The notes: a model not told the origin generated them from the sequence alone. 63,037 nt of DNA from Planctomycetota bacterium (GCA_021776735.1 JAJFFH010000054.1:1-63037), one strand, 5' to 3'; counted from the first letter of the stretch, positions 41,415 through 50,464 are shown. Numbers and translations: made by a program.

Positions 41415-43529
41415 TCATTCCCGCTCTCCTGGACCGTCATTGCCTCGCAGAACCTTGCGGGTCACGGTGTCGCTGAGCAGGACGACGTCTAGCCTGCCCC
41501 CTATCTCGTTGTCGTGAATACCGGCAACCAGCTCCGGTCGAGCGAGCCCGTAGCGGTCGAGGAGTGTCTTGAGGTCGCTCAGCGAGCGGACGGAGTCGAT
41601 CGTGGCCGTCTTGACCTGTCCCCGAAAGAGCCCCTCGCGCACCGCGAGAAATGCGCCGGACCCGTCTGTCACCCGAAGGAACGCATCCAGGCCGGGGACG
41701 ACTCTTGTCCAGTCGATGCCGGCAGAGGACGCGGCGGTCACCATCTCTCGGGCCTGGCGTGCCAGAGTGGTTTTGACCTTTTGGAGCGCACGGTCCGTGC
41801 CGACGCTGATCCAGACCTCGGGAGCGTGGAAGAGATCCAGGATGATCTGCTCGAAGTGCCGTGCCGCTTTCGAGCCGGGTCCGAGACCGGTGTCTCCGGT
41901 CTCGTGAAGGAGCCTGGTGCACACGTCCGCCCAGGCCACCCTCAGGACACGCTCCGCGGTCACGACGGCTTGGGCGTCGTCTTCGTTCGCGCGTCCGTCC
42001 AGGGCGTCCCGGAGGCGGTCCAGTAGGCGGCTCGGCGTCTTCCGGATGAACTCCTCACGCTTGACGCTGCGCCCGAGGGTTTCGCTCCAGGCCCGGCCAC
42101 TCGCGTAGGCGAAGCGAAGGTCGAACGCCTCTTCGGCGTATTCCGTCGCGATCCGGCGCATGATGGGGCCCTCCTCCGCTCCCTGGCGCGCTCTTGCGAT
42201 GCGCTCCTGGTGGTCGCGATGAAGCTCCGCCAGCTTCGGGCCGGCGAACAGGCGATAGGCCCAGGCGCGGAGGGATGCGAGATCACTTGCGGCGTGGCCT
42301 TCGTCCGCGAGCCGTGTGATCAGGGCCTTGACGGCTCTGTCTTGTCCGGTGGCGCTGTTCGTGACCGTAATGCAGAGCCCGGTGTCCTCGCCGTGGAGGT
42401 GGAGGGCGAAGTCGATCGTGATCCGTTCGCCCTTCACCGCTTTTCGGGTATGGGCAACCGCCAGGCTCACCCCGGCCGGCCCCTCCTCTACCGGCGCTTC
42501 CGCCGGCTCCTCGTGGGATTGCGGCGGCGTGCTCAGCTGGGCGCCGAACTCGTCGTCTGCCACAACTCGCTGTAACGCGTCTTCGAGCTTGTGGTGCAGC
42601 TCCTTCGGCGTCCACAGCTCGCTTCCCGATTTGTGCTCGCTCCACCACGACATCACGTCGAGTGCGGCTTCATGGTCAAGAGCGAAGCGGTAGCACTCGC
42701 ATGCGGCCCGGAACGTCTTGTCATGTCCACCCGCGCCGCTGATCGCATCCGGGCAAGCCTGGAGGTAGCGGCGGCACCGGGCCGCGCGCTCTTCCATCGG
42801 GACCTCCCATCGGTCTTCGACCGGCGGGAGGTCGCCGAGCTCCGGGCGGTTCTCGCTTCGCTTCCGCAACAGCGAGACGAGCCATTCGGGGGCTTCGGCG
42901 ATGCGAGCGCGCTCGATCTGGTCTCCGTCGTCATCGAGGTCGCCTCGGTCGACCCAGTAGGGCCGGCCCGTCTTCGGATGAAGCGCTCCAGGGCCCATCA
43001 CGAACCCGCCGTCGCCCTTGACGTCGATGCCGGGGCCGAGAAGCGTGCCCGCGTTGTTGTAGACACGGAATTCCGGATGGCGGAAGAGCAAGTGGCGGCC
43101 GCCGTCCCCGCGTCCGGAGTAGACGGTCTCGGTGTCTGGCAGCTTCCCGCGCTCTGCCTCGAGCGTCTCGAGAGACTCTTCGCCGCCGTTGCGCGGATCA
43201 ATCTCGACCACGAGGACACCGGACTTCTCTCCGGTCACATAGCCCGGGTTGGCGTCCGACCACTTGTTCCACCACGCATTCACATCCTCGGTGTTTGTAG
43301 ACGCGCGTTTGGGCCACCCTTTGATGTGGGGGCGTTTCGTGCATGCGCGGACCGGGAGCACGGGGAACCCCTCCGCGGCTAGGGCGAGCGCGGCGCTGAG
43401 AAGGGGCGTATCGGCGCTACGCGCTCCGTTCCCGATCTCAGCTAGCGAATCCTGAAGAGGAGGGTCGCCCGCTTGGTCGGCGTCGGCGTCGTCGTTGTCG
43501 ATGGGAGTCTTGCCGTGATCGTGCGTCAT
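41415..43529 (-). CDS. Bifunctional primase-polymerase replication protein
   Basis: This is a 704-aa protein. Residues about 45-220 are a Prim-Pol (AEP) domain: GVLVVEIDPRNGG carries the metal-binding acids (ExD in place of the usual DxD), then GGRHLLFRHP and PGIDVKGDGGFVMGPGALH. The C-terminal 450 residues are not recognised and show no clear helicase Walker motifs. It would prime element replication. The ATG overlaps the stop of the preceding HTH gene (ATGA). Confidence 0.8.
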   Translation of the reverse strand: MTHDHGKTPIDNDDADADQAGDPPLQDSLAEIGNGARSADTPLLSAALALAAEGFPVLPVRACTKRPHIKGWPKRASTNTEDVNAWWNKWSDANPGYVTGEKSGVLVVEIDPRNGGEESLETLEAERGKLPDTETVYSGRGDGGRHLLFRHPEFRVYNNAGTLLGPGIDVKGDGGFVMGPGALHPKTGRPYWVDRGDLDDDGDQIERARIAEAPEWLVSLLRKRSENRPELGDLPPVEDRWEVPMEERAARCRRYLQACPDAISGAGGHDKTFRAACECYRFALDHEAALDVMSWWSEHKSGSELWTPKELHHKLEDALQRVVADDEFGAQLSTPPQSHEEPAEAPVEEGPAGVSLAVAHTRKAVKGERITIDFALHLHGEDTGLCITVTNSATGQDRAVKALITRLADEGHAASDLASLRAWAYRLFAGPKLAELHRDHQERIARARQGAEEGPIMRRIATEYAEEAFDLRFAYASGRAWSETLGRSVKREEFIRKTPSRLLDRLRDALDGRANEDDAQAVVTAERVLRVAWADVCTRLLHETGDTGLGPGSKAARHFEQIILDLFHAPEVWISVGTDRALQKVKTTLARQAREMVTAASSAGIDWTRVVPGLDAFLRVTDGSGAFLAVREGLFRGQVKTATIDSVRSLSDLKTLLDRYGLARPELVAGIHDNEIGGRLDVVLLSDTVTRKVLRGNDGPGERE

Positions 43530-43786
43530 TGACGATCCTCACTCCTTGGTGCGGTCCGAAAGGGGACTACTCGGTGTCGTAGGAAGGCCCTGAGCTCGGC
43601 CCGATTGACGAGAATGCGACCTCGCTGTGGTCCGGCGATTGACACCCGAACGCAAGGCAGTTGTCCGGAATCCACGAGCGCATACAGCGTGCTCCGTCCG
43701 ATCGGCAGTAGTTGAAGCACCTGTTGGATGGTCAGGAGATCTCCCGGACCGAGATCGCCGATGTCTTCGGCAACTTCCCAAGTCAT
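43526..43786 (-). CDS. Small helix-turn-helix protein (excisionase/AlpA type)
   Basis: This 86-aa protein contains LLTIQQVLQLLPIGRSTLYALVDSGQLPCVRV, the HTH_17 pattern, and GRILVNRAELRAFLRHR. ATG at 43786 makes a four-base ATGA overlap with the upstream gene; another ATG at 43801 is possible. It also overlaps the primase start by ATGA. Confidence 0.75.
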   Translation of the reverse strand: MTWEVAEDIGDLGPGDLLTIQQVLQLLPIGRSTLYALVDSGQLPCVRVSIAGPQRGRILVNRAELRAFLRHRVVPFRTAPRSEDRQ

Positions 43787-44070
43787 CGCCGCCCCCACCA
43801 TCGATAGGCCGAGATCACACGGCAATCGACACGATCAGCGGGAACCAGACGGCGAAGTAGCCGAATGACGAGAAGGGCCCTTTCTGTGGGCCAGTTCCAC
43901 ACGGTGCGGCGCATTCCCAGCCGTCTGGCGACGACGGGGTTTCTGAGGGGGTGCGCACAGCCCCGACACGCTCGACGGAGTGTCCCAGCGCGAGTCACCT
44001 TGCGCAGCTGGACTCGGCGTGCTTGGGTGCGTTGTCGCCGCCCATCGACCGAGACGCGGCGGTCGGTCAT
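43783..44070 (-). CDS. Small Arg-rich protein, 95 aa
   Basis: The family is not recognised. It has 95 residues with many Arg, one CxxC (RACRGCAHPL) and a C-terminal VISAYRWWGRR. It is accepted as a gene mainly because it is joined to both neighbours by ATGA overlaps (44067-44070 and 43783-43786), the same coupling seen along this operon. It could be a DNA-binding accessory factor. Confidence 0.5.
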   Translation of the reverse strand: MTDRRVSVDGRRQRTQARRVQLRKVTRAGTLRRACRGCAHPLRNPVVARRLGMRRTVWNWPTERALLVIRLLRRLVPADRVDCRVISAYRWWGRR

Positions 44071-44381
44071 GACTCCGGACCACCGAGTGTCGACGTCTGA
44101 GGATCTCTCTTGTCGTTGCCGTATCCGGCCCCGCCTGGAACACGTTGCCAGCGAGCGTTCCTGGCCGCCTGATGCGAGCGAAATCGGGCATTGTCAGGCG
44201 AAATGGCCTGCAAGAACGCGCGACGCTCCACGATCCAGCGCCTGCCGATCTTGCATCCAGGCAGGAGCCCACGCCTTAGGAGGTCGCGGATCACCGAGGG
44301 CGATCGATGAAGACGAATGGCCAGATCCTGAACCGACATGACGTCGGGCAGGACCATCGAGGTTAAATCGGGCGGAGTCAT
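44067..44381 (-). CDS. Small helix-turn-helix protein (excisionase type)
   Basis: This 104-aa protein contains VMSVQDLAIRLHRSPSVIRDLLRRGLLPGCKIGRRWIVERRAFLQ, an HTH_17 domain. It is the first gene of the four-gene ATGA-coupled unit ending with the primase, so it may regulate or assist replication or excision. The C-terminal 40 residues look disordered. Confidence 0.75.
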   Translation of the reverse strand: MTPPDLTSMVLPDVMSVQDLAIRLHRSPSVIRDLLRRGLLPGCKIGRRWIVERRAFLQAISPDNARFRSHQAARNARWQRVPGGAGYGNDKRDPQTSTLGGPES

Positions 44382-44436
44382 CTCACCCCTACTAAGGGTT
44401 CGAGGTGAGATGATTGGGGGGCGACCTCTTTTTTTT

Positions 44437-45534
44437 CTACGCTCCTCGTTTTTCGAGGACTGTCCGGAGCCGTTCTTTCAGAAGCGGCAACTGATGCCGA
44501 AGGGCGTCGCGGGACACCATCCAGGCGGCCGCGGCCGCGTGTTGGCTGTGATGACGGCGGTTGGCGAACTCGGGGAACTCAGAGTCCTCAAAAAAGAGAT
44601 CGATGTTCTCCGACAAGTAGCCGAACGCTGCCATGGCCTGTGGGCAGTCGCGTATCTCATCGAGGATCGCTCGAAGCTCCCGGAAGAGCTCGATCCGCTC
44701 GGCATTGGCCCATGGATCGTCTCGTCCGATGATCGTGTCGATGTCTAACCCGTTCCCTGCTGTAGGAGGGACGGGCACGGGCGGTCCGTTCTCGTTTGGA
44801 GGTTCCTGTTGTTTCAGGAGTGGTCCAGTGTGGCGCGGCGGCACGCTGGGCTTGTAGTCTCGCTGCACCATGTCCCGCACTCGGCGTTTATCGACGTCAT
44901 AACGACCAGCCCGAAGCTTGCACCAAGGGTCGTCGCCTTCCAGTCCGATCTCGGCCACGGTGTGCAGTGCTGTGAGCAGCTCCTCATCGGGCGCCGACAC
45001 CACGCGTCGGGTGGACTTGTAGCGCGCTTTCGCAGACTGAGTGGACCACGTCAGCTCCCGCTCGAGTCTCTTTGGGTCGATCCGGCCCCGCACAATCACG
45101 TTGTCGAACAGCCTGAGCACCAGCGCCTCCCGCTCGTTCGGTGACCGGTTGTTCACGGAGCGAAGTGCGATGATCTTCTCTGCCCAGCGGGCGAAGTCCT
45201 CATACAGAGCCTCAGGAGATCTATCGCTGAAGTAGGCGTCGTAGACCACGACGAACGCGCGCAGCATCGCGAACCGGTCTTGCTCTGGTTGCGCGTCGGG
45301 AATCAGATGTCTCAGATGGGTGCTCTCGATCTCCAAGATCGTGAGGCATGCAACGTCGCGGTCGGTGATCGACGGCGAATGTTCCTTGTACTTCGCAAGA
45401 GCCGAGTCCACGTGGTCCCGCGGAACACTTCGGCTCATCCACCATTCGAACGCGGCTCGATCGTCGGCCGGCACACTCATGTAGTCATGGTCTTCAGCGC
45501 TCATGTTCAGGAGGATAGGGCGGTCGTCCGACAT
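44437..45534 (-). CDS. Hypothetical protein with sigma-like C terminus, 365 aa
   Basis: The family is not recognised. The sequence is mostly helical. The last 70 residues (AAAAAWMVSRDALRHQLPLLKERLRTVLEKR) resemble a region 4-type HTH of sigma factors, preceded by ELFRELRAILDEIRD. A Pro-rich linker (PPVPVPPTAG) separates the halves. It lies between the XRE repressor and the replication operon, in the same direction, so an early regulator role is plausible. Confidence 0.6.
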   Translation of the reverse strand: MSDDRPILLNMSAEDHDYMSVPADDRAAFEWWMSRSVPRDHVDSALAKYKEHSPSITDRDVACLTILEIESTHLRHLIPDAQPEQDRFAMLRAFVVVYDAYFSDRSPEALYEDFARWAEKIIALRSVNNRSPNEREALVLRLFDNVIVRGRIDPKRLERELTWSTQSAKARYKSTRRVVSAPDEELLTALHTVAEIGLEGDDPWCKLRAGRYDVDKRRVRDMVQRDYKPSVPPRHTGPLLKQQEPPNENGPPVPVPPTAGNGLDIDTIIGRDDPWANAERIELFRELRAILDEIRDCPQAMAAFGYLSENIDLFFEDSEFPEFANRRHHSQHAAAAAWMVSRDALRHQLPLLKERLRTVLEKRGA

Positions 45535-45553
45535 CGCCTGGGCTACAAACGGC

Positions 45554-45760
45554 CTAGCGGATTCGCGATGCCACTACCTTGAGAAGCTCGACGGGGTCTG
45601 TGCCGAGCGCGTGTGCCAGCCGCACAAACTCGATCACGTCCAGCCTGCGCTCCCCGAGCTCGACCTTGGCCACCCAGGAGTGCTGGCACTTGAGGCGAGC
45701 CGCGACATCGCGCTGGGATAGGCCAGAATCAGCCCGTACCTGCCGGAGCAGGGCGAGCAT
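45554..45760 (-). CDS. XRE-family repressor-like protein
   Basis: This 68-aa protein is a single HTH_3 domain (LRQVRADSGLSQRDVAARLKCQHSWVAKVELGERRLDVIEFVRLAHALG). Single-domain XRE proteins act as repressors or antirepressors in phages and plasmids. It faces away from a divergent lipoprotein gene, and the gap holds three GCTCC palindromes, which are likely its operators. Confidence 0.85.
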   Translation of the reverse strand: MLALLRQVRADSGLSQRDVAARLKCQHSWVAKVELGERRLDVIEFVRLAHALGTDPVELLKVVASRIR

Positions 45761-45797
45761 TTTGCGATAAGCGGGGGTATGGACGGAGTTCGTTATT

Positions 45798-45861
45798 GCT
45801 CCGATCTTCGGAGCGCCCTAGTGTGCTCCCATTACGGGAGCAAAGGGCTCCCGGATGGAGC
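45798..45861. promoter_or_regulatory. Three palindromic operator-like sites
   Basis: GCTCC-N7-GGAGC occurs at 45798-45814 and 45825-45841, and GCTCC-N5-GGAGC at 45847-45861. The three sites lie between the divergent XRE and lipoprotein genes, with centres 27 and 21 bases apart. This is the layout of a cooperative repressor operator region. Confidence 0.7.
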
Positions 45862-45869
45862 ACCTCGAC

Positions 45870-46259
45870 ATGAACAAACTCACATTCCTCGGCGCGCTGG
45901 CCCTGATCGCGGCGAGCTGCACGACGACCAGGCCGGTGGCGTCAGACCTGGAGTTCCCCGACCCCTACCAGGAAAACGGCGTCCACGTTCAACTGGATGG
46001 CGTCGTCAAGAGTCAATCCCGCGCCATCTTGGCGTTTTCCGGCGTCGCCGAAAACCGCTCGGGGCACGACCTCGGGATGATCCTGCTGCGGCTCGACCTG
46101 TTCGATGCGACCGGCGCGAAGGTTGCCGAGGCGAGAGCCTTCTCGGGTGGCCTCAAGAAAGACGGCGTCTGGCGATTCCAGGCCCTGGTGATCGGTCAAC
46201 TCACGCGGGTTCCGTTCAAGCGCCTTGAGCCGGGCCGGATCCTGGTGATGAACCCGTAG
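45870..46259 (+). CDS. Element-encoded lipoprotein, FxLYD-like
   Basis: This 129-aa protein has a lipoprotein signal (MNKLTFLGALALIAASC, lipobox AASC) and a small beta domain (AILAFSGVAENRSGHDLGMILLRLDLFDATG) resembling FxLYD domains. It is divergent from the XRE gene and probably under its control. Lipoproteins next to phage repressors often act in superinfection exclusion, but that is inference here. Confidence 0.75.
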   Translation: MNKLTFLGALALIAASCTTTRPVASDLEFPDPYQENGVHVQLDGVVKSQSRAILAFSGVAENRSGHDLGMILLRLDLFDATGAKVAEARAFSGGLKKDGVWRFQALVIGQLTRVPFKRLEPGRILVMNP

Positions 46260-46301
46260 GCGATACGCGGGCGGAGGCCGGTGCGCCCCGGGGGCGGTCG
46301 C

Positions 46302-47885
46302 CTACCAGAGCCCTCCGAAGTTCCGGGCGCCCTTGGCCTGCTCCTCGGCGGAAAAGCCGATGCACTTGTCAAGCGAGACCACGAGGTAGCGGGTCGCATC
46401 CAGGACATCATCCCCGAGCTTCACGATCCTCTCGCTATACGTTCCGTCGCGGTTCATCGCGTGCCGCACGGTCGAGAATTCGTGGGCAAGCCGCGTGCAG
46501 CGCGGGTGCACCAGTAGCTTGGGGAGTCCGTCCTTGTCGGTGGGCACGCAATGGCCACGCAGCGCGTCATAGCCGACCTTGTGCTTGTTGGAGCGCGCCT
46601 TTTCCATGGTCAGGGTGCGACCGGCCACGGGTAGGCGGTTCAAGACCGGAGCGCCGGACGGATCGATCCACGCCTTTCTGGGAAACCCGTACTTGGGAAT
46701 CCAGTGCTCGGCGATCCAGTCCGTGATCACCGGATGAAACGGCGCCGCGGTCGTGTACTCGGCAAAAATATGTTTGCGGCCCCGAACAAGGTTGCCTCTG
46801 TGGCCGACCGGAATTAGCTGGGCGATGACGACGGCGGCAGGGTGGCTGGTGCCGAAGTCGACCCCGAGGTAGACCGGAAGCTCAGGGTCGTACTCGGCGG
46901 CTGTCGTGACCGAACGCTCCGGGTCCCACTCCGGTACGGCGAGACCTTCTTTCGCCGGCGCTTCGTTGTCCATCTGCGAGCGCCACACGTGGGGCGCGAA
47001 GCTGGGGTCGTTTCTTTGGTCGAGCAGGATCTGGATGGGCACCGTGCCGGCTGCTCGCTTCAGGTCGCCCCGACACGACGCCACAAGAGGGCAGCGCAGG
47101 CATCCCTCAAACACCCGGACGTTGCTCCATTCCGGAGAGTCAGAAACCGGGTCGGCGCGACAGAGCAGTAGCTTGGGGTGAATCCACGCATCGACCGGTG
47201 CTATGCCGGACCGCTCGTCGGGGCAGCGCTCAGTGGTTTCCTTGAAATTCCAGCCCAGCACCTGGATGCCGCGTGTCGGCGCTAGGCTGACGAGGCGCTC
47301 AACGATTCCGCCCACGTGGTTTTGGGTCGAGACGTAGTGGGTCCTTGCGCGTTCGGTCCCGCGCGTCCCCGTCGTGAAGCGTGCGATCTGAAGAATCTGC
47401 GGGTCCATCTCGTCCGCCTCGTCAAACACGACAACGGGCACGTGGGCCGATCGGGCGTTGGCCAGTGTGAGTGGTCGAAACTCGATCCAGCCGCCCGAGG
47501 CGGGAAAGGACACGACGGTCCGGGTCACGTCCACGAGTCCCTTGAACCACGGGAAGGCGGCGAATTCGGCGATGTATTTCCACGCCTGCTGCGACTGGCT
47601 TTCATACTGCGCGAAGTGAAGAATCTGAACGCCGCGGTGAAGCGCGAGCAGAAACTCTCCCGCCGCGGTTGTCAGCGTCTTGTACGAGCCGCGTGAGGCG
47701 ATGGAGACCGTCGAGCTGTCTCCGCGCCACATGGCGCGCAGGTGAGCCCCGGGTGTGTCGTGGCCTTTTTGCACGGTCGTGTCGGGGCACGGGATTTGGA
47801 GTACCGCCTTGGTGTACGACACGATGCCCTTCTCGGTGGGCGCGGTCCGCGCGACCTTACGAAGCAGTTCCGTCTGGACGGTCAT
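46302..47885 (-). CDS. terL: Terminase large subunit
   Basis: This is a 527-aa protein. The ATPase half has an unusual Walker A (SRGSYKT, Tyr before Lys) and Walker B VVVFDEADEMD. The nuclease half has GVDFGTSHPAAVV and the late motif LGDDVLDATRYLVV. It also carries a CLRCPLVASC cysteine cluster. It would cut and package element DNA. ATG at 47885 lies inside the small-subunit gene with a 29-base overlap. No portal gene follows; instead the convergent lipoprotein gene ends 42 bases away. Confidence 0.85.
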   Translation of the reverse strand: MTVQTELLRKVARTAPTEKGIVSYTKAVLQIPCPDTTVQKGHDTPGAHLRAMWRGDSSTVSIASRGSYKTLTTAAGEFLLALHRGVQILHFAQYESQSQQAWKYIAEFAAFPWFKGLVDVTRTVVSFPASGGWIEFRPLTLANARSAHVPVVVFDEADEMDPQILQIARFTTGTRGTERARTHYVSTQNHVGGIVERLVSLAPTRGIQVLGWNFKETTERCPDERSGIAPVDAWIHPKLLLCRADPVSDSPEWSNVRVFEGCLRCPLVASCRGDLKRAAGTVPIQILLDQRNDPSFAPHVWRSQMDNEAPAKEGLAVPEWDPERSVTTAAEYDPELPVYLGVDFGTSHPAAVVIAQLIPVGHRGNLVRGRKHIFAEYTTAAPFHPVITDWIAEHWIPKYGFPRKAWIDPSGAPVLNRLPVAGRTLTMEKARSNKHKVGYDALRGHCVPTDKDGLPKLLVHPRCTRLAHEFSTVRHAMNRDGTYSERIVKLGDDVLDATRYLVVSLDKCIGFSAEEQAKGARNFGGLW

Positions 47886-48438
47886 GGCATGGAATGTCGA
47901 GCAGTCGTAGCGCTGCCTCGAGGCCTTCCGGGCTATCGAAGCCCTCGCTTTCGGGAGTCTTGTCCGAACCGCGACTGCCCGGTTGCGGCAGCTGAAGGGA
48001 AAACTCGCGCGCAAGCTTGGCCCAGGTCTGCTCCCATGCACCTTCCGGCAGGGGAGTGCCCGCATCCTCCGCGGCGCTCTCCATCTCCCGCAGCGCTCTG
48101 GCCACCAGAAAAAGCGGGGACTTGGTCGCGTACTCTGCCGGCCACTTGCGCTCGAGAAACCAGGCCGCGGCGCGCCAGTTGCCGTCGCGGATCGCCTTTG
48201 TGATGCACCCGATCGCGCCGATCTTGGCGCGGCCCTCTGCGCTGAGGACCGCTTCGCGCAGCTGATGATACGGACCATCGGGCTCATGTGCGCCTCGGGC
48301 GAGCCAGCGGCGCAGGGTTGCCTTGTCGATGCCGGCGAACTGCGCGGCGTCCGCGCGGGTGCTGCCGAGGGCGAGAGCGCCCACGAGCTGCCTTTCGACT
48401 TCGGCTGTGAGCTTGGAGGGACGACCGGGCTCAGGCAA
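47857..48438 (-). CDS. terS: Terminase small subunit-like protein
   Basis: This 193-aa protein has an N-terminal HTH (GRPSKLTAEVERQLVGALALGSTRADAAQFAGIDKATLRRWLARG) followed by helical segments (IGAIGCITKAIRDGNWRAAAWFLERKWPAEY) typical of small terminases and related phage DNA-binding proteins. It overlaps terL and precedes it, the usual order. Confidence 0.8.
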   Translation of the reverse strand: MPEPGRPSKLTAEVERQLVGALALGSTRADAAQFAGIDKATLRRWLARGAHEPDGPYHQLREAVLSAEGRAKIGAIGCITKAIRDGNWRAAAWFLERKWPAEYATKSPLFLVARALREMESAAEDAGTPLPEGAWEQTWAKLAREFSLQLPQPGSRGSDKTPESEGFDSPEGLEAALRLLDIPCHDRPDGTAS

Positions 48439-48465
48439 CGTCGGCTCCGATCTTGGGGCCGGGAT

Positions 48466-48487
48466 ACGTTGCGTGTCGCCGCAACGT
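48466..48487. promoter_or_regulatory. Perfect inverted repeat upstream of terS
   Basis: ACGTTGCG and CGCAACGT are separated by six bases and lie 28 bases upstream of the terS start. It could be an operator, a packaging-recognition site or an RNA hairpin. Confidence 0.5.
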
Positions 48488-48638
48488 GTCCCGAGTCCGC
48501 TGGAGGTGTTTGATGCGGTCGCCTGTCATGCGCCAAGTAGATCGGGCTTCGCAACAGCGTCAGGACCAGCGGGGCACTTTTGGACTCCCTGGACTCCACG
48601 GAATCCATGGACGGAAAAAGTGGGCAAACGTGGGTGTC

Positions 48639-49352
48639 TTACCGCGCGATGCGCTTGAGGATCGCGCGGATCGTGCCGTAGTACCAAGGCCTGGCGGTGC
48701 GTGGATTCACGCCGCCCTCGGCATTGAGCGCCGACGCGATCCGGTAGCATCCCGAGCCGCCGCGTTGCATTCTTCGCATGCGCACAAGGAGTCGGAGCTC
48801 ACTTCGTACGGGTACGACGTGATCTCCCTCGAACCGGTACCCGAACGGGGGACGTCCGGAGATGCGCCTCTTTTGGCGGCGGAGCGCGGCCATGGCTGTC
48901 TTTGTCCGTTCGGCTGCCTGCTCGCGCTCCAGCTGGGCCAGTGCCCCAAGCAGTGTCACGACAAAACGCCCCTGTGGCGAGGACGTATCGAGGCGTTCGT
49001 CGATCGAGTGGATGGCCCAGCCGTGTCGCTCCGCGTTGGCCACGAGATCGAGCACGTCACGCGTCGTGCGCGACAAGCGATCAAGCTTGACCGCGACCAG
49101 CCCGCTGGCTTCGCCACTCTCTAGCGCCAACAGGGTGCGCTGTAGTGCAGGCCGGTTGCCGGTCTTGCGGGCGGAGATTCCAGCGTCGGTCTCGATGCCG
49201 ACGAGGACCAGGTCGTGGGCGAGACAATACGCCGAGAGCCGGTCGCGTTGCGCCTGGAGCGACACGCCCTCGGCTGCCTGGTCGGCCGTCGAGACTCGCA
49301 CGTAGCCGATGACGGTCCTGGTCGAAGCGGGTGAGTCTTTTGCCTGAGGCAT
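48639..49352 (-). CDS. Serine recombinase (resolvase/invertase family)
   Basis: This 237-aa protein has the catalytic Ser in VIGYVRVSTADQ, further conserved GLVAVKLDRLSRTTRDVLDLV and GRFVVTLLGALAQLERE, and a C-terminal recombinase-type DNA-binding part (YYGTIRAILKRIAR). It could resolve dimers or invert DNA. Together with the tyrosine integrase, the element has two recombinases of different classes. Confidence 0.9.
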   Translation of the reverse strand: MPQAKDSPASTRTVIGYVRVSTADQAAEGVSLQAQRDRLSAYCLAHDLVLVGIETDAGISARKTGNRPALQRTLLALESGEASGLVAVKLDRLSRTTRDVLDLVANAERHGWAIHSIDERLDTSSPQGRFVVTLLGALAQLEREQAAERTKTAMAALRRQKRRISGRPPFGYRFEGDHVVPVRSELRLLVRMRRMQRGGSGCYRIASALNAEGGVNPRTARPWYYGTIRAILKRIAR

Positions 49353-49506
49353 GGCCCGCCATGGAGCGATGATTGCGATGAATCATCAAGGCCGGATTCA
49401 GCCGCTGTTCTTCATGCACCATATCGGGCGCTTTTGCGCGCTCTTGGGGGACCGCATGCGGGGGCGCGCAAAACCCCTGGTGTCGAGCGGTCCCTTGACA
49501 CAAGTT

Positions 49507-49869
49507 TCAATCGTCGGAAGGGCGGGTTTGCGGCGTCTTTTTACCTGGATCGAAAGCCGTGGGGTCGCGGGCGACAGCGGAAACGATCGCCGCGATGGCT
49601 TTGGCGCCATCGACATGGCCGCGTGCGGCGGACCGTGCGTCGATCGAGCGGCAAAGAGCGTGCAAGTGGCCCAGTGGTCGGCCGGTCTCAACGAGCGCCC
49701 GTGCGATCTCCTGGCTAGCGATGTCGATACGAAGATCGAGGCCGTTCTCCACGTCTTCATCCGAAGTCGCGGTACTCAGGAGGTTCTCCCGTGTCGCGAG
49801 CTGCGCGTCCTCCGGGATGACGAGCAGGAGCTCGTTCGGGGGCTTCGGGCCATTGCGGTTCTTGGGCAC
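49507..49869 (-). CDS. Hypothetical protein, 120 aa
   Basis: The family is not recognised. The sequence is acidic and helical (ATSDEDVENGLDLRIDIASQEIARALVETGRPLG), with a basic N terminus (MPKNRNGPKPPNE). Placement between the serine recombinase and the DnaQ-like gene in the same orientation suggests an element gene. ATG at 49869. Confidence 0.5.
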   Translation of the reverse strand: MPKNRNGPKPPNELLLVIPEDAQLATRENLLSTATSDEDVENGLDLRIDIASQEIARALVETGRPLGHLHALCRSIDARSAARGHVDGAKAIAAIVSAVARDPTAFDPGKKTPQTRPSDD

Positions 49870-50464
49870 GACCCCATGTCAGCCCTATCGGGCCAAAAAC
49901 ATCCAGTTTCTTGCTTTGTCAGGGGCCAGGACCCGACGTTTTTCTTCACGGCGAGAGTGGCTAGGCGCGGACCGCCGTCAACGTCGCCCGTGATGTGGCG
50001 CCGTATCGCCTGCGCCACCGGGGACGGCGCACGACTGGATGCGATCCGAGCGGTTCCCACCCGGATAACGCTTGCGTAACAGTTGCGCATCCGTGCTCGG
50101 TTCTTCGCGAAGGCCTTCTTCGGGGCGCGGGCCCAGTCGTGGTTGACGGTGAAGGTGCGCGGGGGGGTGTGTGGGCGTTGAGGCAAGCCGATCGGGCAGA
50201 CCAGCTGGTGGAGTCTCCGCCGTCGATCGTTGACGAGAGGAGGAAGGGGCAGTCTTATCGTCGCCATCGTCAATCTGCCACGCGAGCGCTCGGCCCAGGT
50301 CCGTCAGGACCGAGAACACGACTGGGCCGAGCACCGGGATTCCAGGGGCGGCTCATGATGCCCGGCGACGATGGCCAGAACGCTCCGCTCGTGGTCTCCG
50401 TGCCTTCCCTATCGCACGATGCCGGGTCGGCCAGGAGGGGCGCGCACGACGTCGGCAGCCTTGT
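49870..50464. other. About 600 bases without a convincing gene
   Basis: Frames on both strands are open in places (for example minus 49776-50273), but their composition is irregular and overlaps the accepted gene. A G run occurs near 50160. I see no family match, tRNA or clear repeat. Confidence 0.4.

Noticed and set aside
47886..48608. Upstream extension of the terL frame
   Set aside because: It lies within terS in another frame and is Arg/Ser-rich noise; TerL homology begins after 47885.
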